Position numbers and translations under genes: made by a program. The notes below the pieces were generated by a model, which did no database searches, had not been told where the DNA came from, and worked only from the letters and a program-made list of their open reading frames with translations. Shown one piece after another: positions 8,415 through 17,700 of a stretch of DNA of 64,000 nucleotides. Numbering within the stretch: position 1 is the first letter of the stretch; the number at the start of each line of letters is the position of its first letter. The stretch covers positions 1,626,435 to 1,690,434 of the forward strand of contig OY282420.1 of the NCBI GenBank assembly GCA_958295955.1, read 5' to 3'. The DNA comes from an uncultured Bryobacterales bacterium. Lineage in GTDB: Bacteria > Acidobacteriota > Terriglobia > Bryobacterales > UBA6623.

Positions 8415-9095
8415 TCAGCGATCCCAACCGATGCCGCGGGAGCGGCCGGGGTCCGGCTCATAGTCGGGGAGAAGCGGATAGTCTTCATCAAGCCGGGCGT
8501 TGAAGATTCTCGCCACTGCGGGCGGCCAGACATCTTCCCGCGGCCGGCGGTCGGTTTTAGCGTCGAAGGCGGTGACGTGCTCGAACCGGTAGGGGCATTG
8601 CCGGGGCAGGATGCTATCCCACTTGCGGCGCTCTTTTTTGAATGAGACCGGTTCTTTGCCTTCGACCTTGCGCCGCTCGTCGTATCCGGCCAGCCGGTCA
8701 ACGGCATAGTCGCGCCCATCCTCCCAGGCTTCGGCGAACATCTCGTCGCAAGCGTCCTTCAGTCCGGGGTTTTTTTCGATGAGCTTGGCCATCTGCTTGC
8801 GGAAGTCTCTGATCTCCTGCGCCCAGTGCCGCAACACCCATTCAGTGGAGCGGTCCCAGTAATTGATCTTCAACAGATGCTCGATGTTCCGGGCGCAATA
8901 GACTTCCCAGGTGCGCCGTTGCGCTTTCGCCAAGTCCTCGATCTCTTCAATCACATTCTCCAAATCGACGGCGGCGAAATCGTGGCGGCGCAAGGCGTCG
9001 GCCTGCTGCAGCCCCCAGGAGTAGAAATCTCGTTCGTAGAGGCCGCTCGTTTGGCGGTCTTGCCGTATTTCAGGGCTGGGGGCAAGTGTAGCCAT
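8415..9095 (-). CDS. DUF29 family protein
   Basis: A 226-residue protein with a DUF29 core in its first 150 residues: LYERDFYSWGLQQADALR, then a predicted helix with LENVIEEIEDLAK, and HLLKINYW. DUF29 proteins are small helical proteins frequent in cyanobacteria, proteobacteria and acidobacteria; their function is not known. Residues after about 150 (KEPVSFKKERRKWDSILPRQ onwards) form a C-terminal extension unlike the rest of the family that I recall. The 228 bases between this gene and the carbamoyltransferase stop at 8186 contain no gene I can support. Confidence 0.85.
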   Translation of the reverse strand: MATLAPSPEIRQDRQTSGLYERDFYSWGLQQADALRRHDFAAVDLENVIEEIEDLAKAQRRTWEVYCARNIEHLLKINYWDRSTEWVLRHWAQEIRDFRKQMAKLIEKNPGLKDACDEMFAEAWEDGRDYAVDRLAGYDERRKVEGKEPVSFKKERRKWDSILPRQCPYRFEHVTAFDAKTDRRPREDVWPPAVARIFNARLDEDYPLLPDYEPDPGRSRGIGWDR

Positions 9096-9186
9096 GAGGT
9101 TGCTCCGAACATCATTAAAGCGCTTCTCCGCTCGCTTTGCAGCCCCGAGATGGAACCGCCGCGCCGTGTTCCGGGCGGGGCGCCGC

Positions 9187-12100
9187 TCATTCGACGGCTA
9201 TCGTGACGCCGGATTGGCTGCTGCCGCCGCCTATGGCGACGATCACCTCCGCCGCGGCGGACGGCGCGATCCCTGCGGGAACTTCCACTACCACCATGTC
9301 CACCGCCGCCAGCGTCGGCGCCAAGCCCGAAAACAGCACGCCGTCCGCAGCGACCGCCACGCCGCCGATGCTTACCCGCGGGCGCTCCGTCGTATGCCGC
9401 AGCACTACGTTCGACCCGTCCGCCAGGCAGATGCCCGCCGGCGCGCACGAGTTCTCCCCGTCGGCCACCGGCGGCTCCACCGGCCCCAGCCCCGTCGCGT
9501 AAATCTCCAGCACATCCCCGGCTTGCGCCGGACGGCTGCCCTCGCCCGCGCCGCGCGGAGCGGCCAACGCCGTCGTACCGGCGAACAACACGATCGCCTG
9601 GCCGCTGCCCGCGCCCGACGCCGTGAACACTCCCGGCCCATGCGACCCCACCCAGAACCGCCGCGGATAGCTGCTCTTGCCCCCCGCCTCCACGACCACC
9701 TCCGCCACGGTCGCGCCGCCCGCTTCCAAAGCCTCCCGACCCAACGCCCGGGGCAACTGCGCCTCGATGCGCTGCGGCTCTACCGCAAACAGCGGCGCCT
9801 CCAGACCGTCGAACAGCACGCGCACTCCCTCCAGGCTCGTCGGCAACGGAAAATCAGCGGCCTCAAGCCGTTCGCCCGCGAGGAAGTTCACCCCCTGCAC
9901 CACCACCAGCGATCCCGGCGTCAACGGCAGCGCCGGCGGCCCGAACAGCCCCGCCTCGCCGTAGGCGCTCATCCGCGCCGCGTTGAGCACGCCCCCGCTC
10001 TCGGTCACGTCCGGACCCGTCGGCGGCGCCACCTCCAGCACGATGCGCACCCGCGACACGCTCCCCCCGGAGCGGATGTACACATAGCCGCGGTGCGTTC
10101 CCGGACGCAGCCCCAGAGGATTCACCGTAACCCGCAGCGTCACCGTCTCGCCCGCAGCCAAGCGCCCCTTCCACGATGCGCTCCCGCTACTGCGCGAGAC
10201 CTCGATCCAGCGCGCGCTGGTCAGCACCTCGAACTCCGCCGCCTCGCCTTCGGCGCGCAGCGTGAGCGGCTGCGACATCGGCGCGGACGGGTCGGCGCCC
10301 GCCGCCGGCGCGAACGTCAACTCGGAAACGCCCACCGGCTTCACCGTCGGCTCCGGCTCGCGGGGCGGCGCGACCGGTCCGGGAACGGAATCCGCTACAC
10401 CGCACGGCCCGGGCGCGCTGCCCGCCGGCGCCGGGCCGATCTTGCGGATGCGGTTGTTGGCCCCATCGGCGATGTACACATTGCCCGAGGCGTCCACCGC
10501 CACGCCATAGGGGCTGCTGAGCTGCGCCGTCGTTGCCCTGCATCCGTCCCCGTTGTAGCCGGGAGTCCCGGTTCCCGCCACCGTAGAGATCTCGCCCGTT
10601 GTCGCGTCCACCTTGCGGATGCGCTCGTTGTTCCTATCGGCGATGTAAATGTTGCCCGAGCCGTCCACCGCCACGCCAACGGGGCCGTTGAGCCACGCCG
10701 CCGTCGCCGCGCCGCCGTCCCCGTAGTAGCCGCTTATCTTGGCCTCGGTTCCCGCCACCCTGGAGATCGTCCACGGCGTCGCCGAGGTGTCCACCTTGCG
10801 GATGCGGTGGTTGTCGATACCGGCGATGTAGATGTTGCCCGAGCCGTCCACCGCCACGCCATAGGGTAGGTCGAGCGTCGCCGACGTCGCCGCGCCGCCG
10901 TCCCCGCTCAAGCCCTTGGTCCCGGTTCCCGCCACCGTGGAGATGTCGAAGCCCGTGGTAGTAGCAGTCAACTTGCGGATGCGGTGGTTGCTGGTATCGG
11001 CGATGTAGATGTTGCCCGAGCCGTCCACCGCCACGCCTCGGGGGCCGTTGAGCTTCGCCGCCGTCGCCGTCGCCGGGCCGTTGTCCCCGCCGAAGCCCTG
11101 AGTGGTTCCCGCCACCGTGGAGATGAAGCCCGTGGAAGCAGTCACCTTGCGGATGCGGTTGTTCCTCCCATCGGCGATGTAGAGATTGTTGTCGCTATCC
11201 ACCGCCAGGCCATAGGGGGTTCTGAGTTGGGCCGACGTCGCCGGGCCGGTGTCGCCGCTGAAGCCGTGCGCGCCGCTGCCCGCCACCGTGGTGATGACGC
11301 CCGTTGTCGCATCCACCTTGCGGACGCGATTGTTGCCGGCGTCGGAGAGGTACAGATTGCCTGAACTATCCACTGCCACGCCATAGGGGATGTTGAGTTG
11401 AGCCGCCGTCGCCGCGCCGCCGTCCCCGCTTGGGTCGGATTTCAATCTTCCCGCGAAGGTGGAGATGTTGCCCGAGGTGTCCACCTTGCGGACGCGGCCG
11501 TTCAAAGTATCGGTGATGTAGAGGTTGCCGCTGCTGTCCACCGCCACGCTGCCCTGGGGGTAGTACATCTTCACCGCCGCCGCCGTCGCCGAGCCGCCGT
11601 CGCCGCCGTCGCCGGGAGTCACTCCGCTGCCCATCACCGTGCTGCCCGCCACCGTGGAGATGTTGCCCGCAGTGTCCACCTTGCGGATGCGATTGTTGAT
11701 AGTATCGGTGATGTAGATGTTGTTCGAGCCGTCCACGGCCACGCCAAAAGGGAATCTGAGCGTCGCCGCCGTCGCCGCGCCGCCGTCCCCGGTGTAGCCG
11801 GCAACCCCGGTTCCCGCCACCGTGGAGATCTTCCCTGCGTCCATCCCCGCAGCAGTCACCTTGAGGATGCGGTTTTGTTGGACGGCGATGTAGATGTTGC
11901 GGTCGCTGTCCACCGCCACGCCACTGAGCGATCCTCCGAGCACCGTCGCCGTCGCCTGGCCGCCGTCCCCGCCGTACGAGCCCGGCCCGGTTCCCGCCAC
12001 CGTGGTGATGTTGCCCGTGGAAACAGTCACCTTGCGGATGCGGAAGTTGAGTCGATCGGCGATGTAGATGTTGCGGGCGCTGTCCAGCGCCACGTCCCAG

Positions 12101-12705
12101 GGGCTGTTGAGTTGCGCCGCCGTCGCCGGGCCGTCGTCCCCGTCGCGGCCTTTAGTCCCGTTGCCCGCCACCGTGGTGATGACGCCCGTGGAAGCAGTCA
12201 CCTTGCGGACGAGCTGGTTGTTGACATCGGCGATGTAGATGTTGCCGTCGCCGTCCACCGCCACGCCCCGGGGGGCGTTGAGCTGCGCCGACGTCGCCGG
12301 GCCGCCGTCCCCGCCGTCGCCGGGAGTCCCGTCGCCCGCCACCGTGGAGATGTTGCCGTCGCCGTCCACCTTGCGGATGCGGTGGTTGTTGGTATCGGCG
12401 ATGTAGATGTTGTCATCGCTGTCCACCGCCACGCCTATGGGGGAACTCAGTTGCGCCGCGGTCGCCGGGCCGCCGTCGGCTACGTCCGCGTTTCCCGCGA
12501 CCGTTTCGATAATCCAGTCGGTTTGCGCCCAAGCGGGGGCGGCCGCCGCCAGAACGGCGGCGAGCGTTAGTAAAGAACAGCGAGCGGCGAGCGCGTGAAG
12601 AACACGAGCGCCGCGCCTGCGCTTGTCCTTATCTGACGACTGACGACTGACGACTGACCTGTTTTCATCGTACAACCTTTTGCTCCCATGCTGCAAAAAA
12701 CCCAT
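9187..12705 (-). CDS. secreted NHL-repeat protein with Solibacter-type C-terminal domain
   Basis: A protein of about 1172 residues from the ATG at 12705; the frame is open to a TTG at 12732. After a long basic N-region comes a hydrophobic stretch ending APAWAQ, a plausible signal peptide. Twelve NHL repeats follow, about 55-62 residues apart, each like GVAVDxxGNIYIADxxNxRIRKV followed by ISTVAGTG and GDGGPAT; these should form two stacked beta-propellers. Next comes a BACON-like beta domain (SELTFAPAAGADPSAP to VRIVLEVAPP). The last 260 residues resemble the TIGR03437 domain common in Solibacter and relatives (GVLNAARMSAY...GSLVVVQGVNFLAGE...LEIYATGLGPV). Probably an extracellular or surface binding protein; ligand unknown. 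Confidence 0.9.
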   Translation of the reverse strand: MGFLQHGSKRLYDENRSVVSRQSSDKDKRRRGARVLHALAARCSLLTLAAVLAAAAPAWAQTDWIIETVAGNADVADGGPATAAQLSSPIGVAVDSDDNIYIADTNNHRIRKVDGDGNISTVAGDGTPGDGGDGGPATSAQLNAPRGVAVDGDGNIYIADVNNQLVRKVTASTGVITTVAGNGTKGRDGDDGPATAAQLNSPWDVALDSARNIYIADRLNFRIRKVTVSTGNITTVAGTGPGSYGGDGGQATATVLGGSLSGVAVDSDRNIYIAVQQNRILKVTAAGMDAGKISTVAGTGVAGYTGDGGAATAATLRFPFGVAVDGSNNIYITDTINNRIRKVDTAGNISTVAGSTVMGSGVTPGDGGDGGSATAAAVKMYYPQGSVAVDSSGNLYITDTLNGRVRKVDTSGNISTFAGRLKSDPSGDGGAATAAQLNIPYGVAVDSSGNLYLSDAGNNRVRKVDATTGVITTVAGSGAHGFSGDTGPATSAQLRTPYGLAVDSDNNLYIADGRNNRIRKVTASTGFISTVAGTTQGFGGDNGPATATAAKLNGPRGVAVDGSGNIYIADTSNHRIRKLTATTTGFDISTVAGTGTKGLSGDGGAATSATLDLPYGVAVDGSGNIYIAGIDNHRIRKVDTSATPWTISRVAGTEAKISGYYGDGGAATAAWLNGPVGVAVDGSGNIYIADRNNERIRKVDATTGEISTVAGTGTPGYNGDGCRATTAQLSSPYGVAVDASGNVYIADGANNRIRKIGPAPAGSAPGPCGVADSVPGPVAPPREPEPTVKPVGVSELTFAPAAGADPSAPMSQPLTLRAEGEAAEFEVLTSARWIEVSRSSGSASWKGRLAAGETVTLRVTVNPLGLRPGTHRGYVYIRSGGSVSRVRIVLEVAPPTGPDVTESGGVLNAARMSAYGEAGLFGPPALPLTPGSLVVVQGVNFLAGERLEAADFPLPTSLEGVRVLFDGLEAPLFAVEPQRIEAQLPRALGREALEAGGATVAEVVVEAGGKSSYPRRFWVGSHGPGVFTASGAGSGQAIVLFAGTTALAAPRGAGEGSRPAQAGDVLEIYATGLGPVEPPVADGENSCAPAGICLADGSNVVLRHTTERPRVSIGGVAVAADGVLFSGLAPTLAAVDMVVVEVPAGIAPSAAAEVIVAIGGGSSQSGVTIAVE
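12634..12658. repeat. tandem heptamer TGACGAC, 3.5 copies
   Basis: TGACGAC is repeated at 12634-12640, 12641-12647 and 12648-12654 and is followed by TGAC. It lies within the 5' end of the NHL protein gene, between the possible ATG at 12705 and the signal-peptide region. Since 7 is not a multiple of 3, gain or loss of a unit would shift the frame. Confidence 0.8.
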
Positions 12706-12814
12706 CTTACCGCTTCGCTCCGTCAATAACAAGTTTACGGAAGACGAGCAGGCGCGCCGAAAAAACGAAGCCGCGGCGGAAAACTCTCAATCCGGGACGC
12801 CGCCGCCCGGCCGG

Positions 12815-13303
12815 CTACATTTTGTACTGGCCCAGGTCTTCGTCGCCCAGGTTTTCGAGCCAGCGCTTGAGTTCTTCGCTGCTGGACTTCTCGCTGACGG
12901 CCGCCGAGACCTTCGACGAGGCGATCACCTGCTCCTCGACATAGATCGGACAATCCAGCCGCAGCGCCAGAGCCAGCGCGTCGCTGGGCCGAGAATCGAT
13001 CGAGACCAACTCACCCGCGCGTTCCAGCCAGATCACCGCAAAGAACGTATCGTCCTTCAACTCGCTGACGACCACGCGCTGAATGCCCGTCTCGCAGCCC
13101 ATCAACATATTCCGGATCAGGTCATGCGTCATCGGCCGCGGCGTGGCGATCTTCTCGATTTCGAGCGCGATGGCGTTGGCTTCGTAAACCCCGACCCAGA
13201 TCGGCAGCATCATGCTGTCGTCAAGGTCTTTGAGGATTACGATGGGCATGTTGGTGACGGGGTCCATCATCAGCCCGCGAATTCTCATTTCCACTTCCGC
13301 CAT
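12815..13303 (-). CDS. DUF151 bifunctional nuclease family protein
   Basis: A 162-residue protein starting at the ATG at 13303, preceded by a GGAGAA ribosome-binding site. It fits the DUF151 (bifunctional nuclease, BFN) family: MRIRGLMMDPVTNMPIV, LPIWVGVYEANAIALEIE, RPMTHDLIRNML and SIDSRPSDALALALR are the conserved stretches. Plant and bacterial members have been described as nucleases active on DNA and RNA; the natural role in bacteria is not settled. The start is 11 bases after the miaB stop, so it is almost surely in an operon with miaB. Confidence 0.92.
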   Translation of the reverse strand: MAEVEMRIRGLMMDPVTNMPIVILKDLDDSMMLPIWVGVYEANAIALEIEKIATPRPMTHDLIRNMLMGCETGIQRVVVSELKDDTFFAVIWLERAGELVSIDSRPSDALALALRLDCPIYVEEQVIASSKVSAAVSEKSSSEELKRWLENLGDEDLGQYKM

Positions 13304-13314
13304 CGTGTTCTCCG

Positions 13315-14676
13315 TTATTGCAAAATCCGAAAACCGTTGAAGGCCGCCGCGCTCTCCGCCGCGGCCAGCACGCCTACGAGCGAGTTGGGTCCCGAGCCGG
13401 TGACGCGAACCTTGCAGTAGGCGCCACGCAAGTCGCGGTTGCCGGCGAGGCCGCGGGGGTCGCTGAAGTTGAGCACGCGATTCTGCGTCGTGCGGCCGAT
13501 CCACTGCCGGAATTTTTCGCGGCGGCCTTCGACCAGCGCTTCTTCCGCGCCGCCGACCGCCTGCGCGTTGCGGCGCGTCTGAATGCGCCGCTGCCGCTCT
13601 TGCAGAACGGTCAGGCGGCGGCTTTTTTCTTCTTCGGGAACCTGCTCGAAAGCGGCCGCCGGCGTACCCTTGCGCGGCGAGTATTTGAACGAGAAAAGCG
13701 AGCCGTACTCGACTTCGTCCAGCAGCGACAGCGTTTGCTCGAAGTCGGCTTCGGTCTCGCCCGGAAAGCCGACGATCACGTCGGTGCTCAACTCGATGCC
13801 GCGCCTGGCGCTCTTGATCGTTTCGACGCAGCGCAAGTAGCGCTCGCGCGTGTACGTGCGCCGCATGCGGTTCAGCACCGCGGTCGAGCCCGACTGCACC
13901 GGCAAATGCACCCAGTTGCAGAGCGCTTCGTTGCGGTCGATGGCCTCGACGATATCGCGGGTGAAGTCGCTCGGATGAGACGTCGTGAAGCGCACCCGCC
14001 GAATGCCCGCGACGTTGCCCACCGCGTCGAGCAGCGCGGCGAAGCTCCAGCCCGCCGCGGAGGGGTCGCGGTAGCTGTTGACCGTCTGGCCCAGCAGCGT
14101 GATCTCGGTATAGCCGCGCGCGGCCAACTCGCGGGCTTCGGCCATGATCGAGCGGCTCGCGCGGCTGCGCTCGGGGCCGCGTGTAAAGGGCACGACGCAG
14201 TAAGCGCAGTCTTTGTCGCAGCCTTCGATGATCGTGACGTAGGCGCTGTAAGGGTTGCCGCGCTCGGTTTGCGGAGCGTCGAACGTCTCGTCGGTATCGA
14301 TATCGAGTCCGGTGACGCGGGTTTCGCCCGCTTCGACACGGTCGAGCAGGGCGGGCAGCGCGTTGTAGGAGGCCGAGCCGCAAACGAAATCGACGTGCGG
14401 CGCCTGCTTGAAAATATCTTCGCCATTGTGCTGCGCGGCGCAGCCCAGCACGCCGATCGTTTTGCCCGCCTTGCGGCGCTTCAAGCTCTCAAGCCGCGCA
14501 AAAACCTTCTGCTCGGCCTTGTCGCGGATGCTGCAAGTGTTGTAGAGAACGAGCTCGGCGGCGTCGGGCGAAGGCGTCTGCTCGTAGCCGCGGGCGGTCA
14601 GAACGCCGCGGATTTTTTCGCTGTCGTGTACGTTCATCTGACAGCCGAAGGTTTCGATGTAAAAGGCTTTCGACAC
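13315..14676 (-). CDS. miaB: tRNA-2-methylthio-N6-dimethylallyladenosine synthase
   Basis: A 453-residue radical-SAM methylthiotransferase that adds a methylthio group to i6A37 of tRNA. Three domains are visible. The N-terminal MTTase domain starts KAFYIETFGCQMNVHDSE, with the auxiliary cluster cysteines in FGCQ, NTCS and LGCAAQ. The radical-SAM domain carries CDKDCAYCVVPFTRG (the CxxxCxxC cluster). The C-terminal TRAM domain starts near EEALVEGRREK and ends before residue 450. SDVIVGFPGET-like (STDVIVGFPGETEAD) and SFKYSPRKGTPAA are also typical. NMNVHDSE at the start favours MiaB over RimO and MtaB. The start is a GTG. It is the upstream gene of the pair with the DUF151 nuclease. Confidence 0.95.
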   Translation of the reverse strand: MSKAFYIETFGCQMNVHDSEKIRGVLTARGYEQTPSPDAAELVLYNTCSIRDKAEQKVFARLESLKRRKAGKTIGVLGCAAQHNGEDIFKQAPHVDFVCGSASYNALPALLDRVEAGETRVTGLDIDTDETFDAPQTERGNPYSAYVTIIEGCDKDCAYCVVPFTRGPERSRASRSIMAEARELAARGYTEITLLGQTVNSYRDPSAAGWSFAALLDAVGNVAGIRRVRFTTSHPSDFTRDIVEAIDRNEALCNWVHLPVQSGSTAVLNRMRRTYTRERYLRCVETIKSARRGIELSTDVIVGFPGETEADFEQTLSLLDEVEYGSLFSFKYSPRKGTPAAAFEQVPEEEKSRRLTVLQERQRRIQTRRNAQAVGGAEEALVEGRREKFRQWIGRTTQNRVLNFSDPRGLAGNRDLRGAYCKVRVTGSGPNSLVGVLAAAESAAAFNGFRILQ

Positions 14677-14744
14677 GGGACCGCGCGGCGGACGGCAACC
14701 GCCCCGGTTCAGTATAGCAGCCGGTTTTCAGCCCGGAAGGCGGC

Positions 14745-17700
14745 TTACCGCGAGCGGCGCCAGCCGGCCCAGAACACACCTGCAAGCGCCAGTAAAACGA
14801 GGGCGCCGACGCCTGTCTCGGGCAGTCCCGGGGCGGGCGCCGGCGGCGGGTCGGCCGCGACCAGGCGGCGGCCGGCGACGCTTTCTGCCGCGGGACGCTC
14901 GAACTCGCGCCGCAGCGCGGCAATCGACTCGACGCGGCCGGCCTGCGCCAGGCGCCGCTCCACGAAGTCGGCGAAGCGGCGGTTGCCGACCGTGCGGATA
15001 TCGCCGGCCGCGCCGTGCCGCTCGACCGAATCGGCGTAGGCGGCCGCCAGCCGCTCGACAACGCCGGCCGCGGGCTGCCAGTAACCCTTGCGCGCCGCTT
15101 CGAGCAGCACCGCGGCGATGTTCTGATAGGCAAACGGGTTTTCGCGGTCGAACCACTGCGGCAGGCCGAGCCCCAGCGCGTCCTCGTGATAAATCTCGAA
15201 GACCGTGTCCCACATGTACTCGTCCACGGCTTCGGGCTTGGTGACCTGCCAGCCGAACAGATTGGTCGCCGTCTGCGAAATCTCCACCGCGCCCGAAAAC
15301 CCTTCTTCGCGGAGCGCGCGAATCCATTTCGGGTTCCAGAACTTGCCGCGCAGATCGCGGGTCAACGCTTCGCGCAGCGTCTCCAGGCGCGGAAGGTCGG
15401 CATCGCGAACGTCGGCCAGATAGGTTTCGGGAGATACGCCGGCGACGTCGCGCACGGCCATCGTCATGCCGCCCAGGTATTCGAAATAGTGGTCGAGCGT
15501 CAGCGCGCCGACGACGTTGGTGGAGCGGCTCAGCGTCACGGCGTCGGCGCGGCGGAGTTGCTCCGCGTACGCGCCGGGGGCCGCGCCGCCCCACTCGAAG
15601 CCGCGGGTGTACACGGCGCCCGCGCGGGCCAGGTAGGCCGCGGTCAACCCGCCGGTATCGGCGTACTCTCCGCTGCGCTCGATGCCCGCGACCAAGCCGG
15701 TCCCGTAGCCTCCGGCGGAATTGCCGAAAATCCGCGCCGCGGCCAGCACCCGCGCATCGTCGGCGGCCATTCCCGCTTGTTTCAGCGCCGTTTCGGACTC
15801 GTCCGTATGCTCGGCGACGTAGTTTTCGCCGTCTCGGGCGGCGGCCGCCAGGCGCACCGCCTTGTCCAGCAGTTCCAAACGGTCGGGGAACGTGTCGCGG
15901 AAAAGCGAAGCCGCCTGAATCACAACGTCGATGCGGGGCCGCCCGAGCTGCGCCGCGGGAATCAACTCGACGTCCTCGACTACGCTGCGGTGATCCCAGA
16001 CGGGCCGCACGCCCAACAGATAGAAGATGTGCGCCAGGTCCGTCCCGTATTGGCGGATCAACTCGGTATTCCAAAGCGTGAAACCGATCTTGCGCGGCCA
16101 GCGGCCCAGCCGCTCTTGCTCGGCTGCGAGTTGCGCCCGGGCGAGCGCGACGCCGATTTCCCAAGCGGCGCGGGTCGGCGTCTCCGCGGGATTGATGCCG
16201 TAGAGGTTGCGCCCCGTCGGCAGGGCGCGCGGGTTGCGCAGCGGGTCGCCGCCGCCGCCGGGTGAGACGTAGCCGCCGGCGAGAGCTTCGAGCGTGCGCG
16301 CGATCTCTTCTTCCGTGCGCCGGAAGTTCGCCCGAATTTCTGCGGCCCGCTCTTGGGCCGCCGCCCCGCGCTCGGCTTTTCCGCCGAGCATCGCGGCGAT
16401 CATCGGCGCCAACTCGGCCGGCGTGTTCGGCTCGCCGTGGACGTGCAGCCCGACCGGAATCTTGTCTTCGTCGATGAGGTGAACGTGCAGCCGCAATTCA
16501 GCGATCCGCTCGTCGGAGGGCGGCGCCTGCGACCAGTCGGCGCCGAGGTCTTTGTCCAAGCCTCGGGCATGCGCCGCCGCGGCGATCCGCCCGCGCAGCG
16601 TTTCTTTCAGCGCGCCCTCGTCCTGGGACAGAAAGCGTCCGGTTGCGCGGTAGAGTTCGGCCAGTTCCGCGTCTTCGCCTCGAATTTCCGCGGCGGCAAG
16701 CGGCGGAATCTGGTGGCTGACGGTCACCGCCGACCCGCGCCGCTTGGCGATCAAAGCCTCGCCGACGTTGTCCATCACATAGACGTAGAGATTGGGCAGC
16801 GGCCCCAGAACGCGGTCCGACCAATCGTCCGCCAGTTGACCGAGGGGTCTGCCGGGCAGGAATTCGTGCGTTCCGTGGGTGCCGTAGTTGAGCAGCGCGT
16901 CGGCTTGCCAAACCTCGCGCAGCCACCAGTAAACGGCCAGGTATTGATGCGGCGGAGGGACGCGGTCGTTGTGTTGCAGCTTGGCGTCCATGCGGGCGCC
17001 GCGGACCGGCTGCGGCAGCACGAGCACATTGCCGTAGTCGAGCTTGGGCACGACGAAGAACGTCTCGCCGCCGCGCTCGACCGTCATCAAATCGCCGGGC
17101 GGCGGCCCGAACGACGCTTCGACTTCCAGGCGCATCGCTTGCGGCAAGGTCTCGAACCAGGCGCGGTAGCCGCGGACCGGCAGCAGCAGCACGCCCTCGC
17201 GGGAAGCCAGCCGCTGCAGGTCGCGCTCGCGGCCGAAGCTCACGTTGCGCCCTTTCTCCAACATTTCGGCGAGCAGCGCGCGCTCGTCGGCGGGGGCGTT
17301 GTCCAGCCGATAGCCGGCGCCGCGCATGGCGGCGAGAAAGCGCGCCAGACTGCGCGGCGCGTTCAAGCCGGCGGCGGTGATGCGCCCCTTGCCGATTCCG
17401 GAGACATAGAAAATCGCAATCTTTTTCTCGCGGTTCGGGGCTTTTTTGAGGCGCACCCAGCGCCGCGCCCGCTCGACCATGCGGCCGATGCGCTCTTGCC
17501 GGAACGCCTCGAAACGGCGGCCGTACCAAGCGGCCTCGAGCCCCTCGATCAGCGTCGGCTCGATGGCGCCGTCCAACTCGGGGACCATCGCGCCCATAAT
17601 CAGGCCCGCGCCGCGGATGCCCGCGCGCGTCTGCCGGTACGCCTCAAAAGTCTCGCCCGTAAAGAGCAGCGAGAGCCCGCGCAGCAGCGGAACGTCGAGC

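Noticed and set aside
9187-12705. Regularly spaced similar DNA segments, like a CRISPR or satellite array
   Set aside because: Spacing of about 165-190 bases and translation into NHL repeats show that it is a repeated protein.
12815-14383. 522-residue frame joining the DUF151 protein to upstream sequence
   Set aside because: The upstream part is a shadow of miaB. The real start is the ATG at 13303 with a ribosome-binding site.
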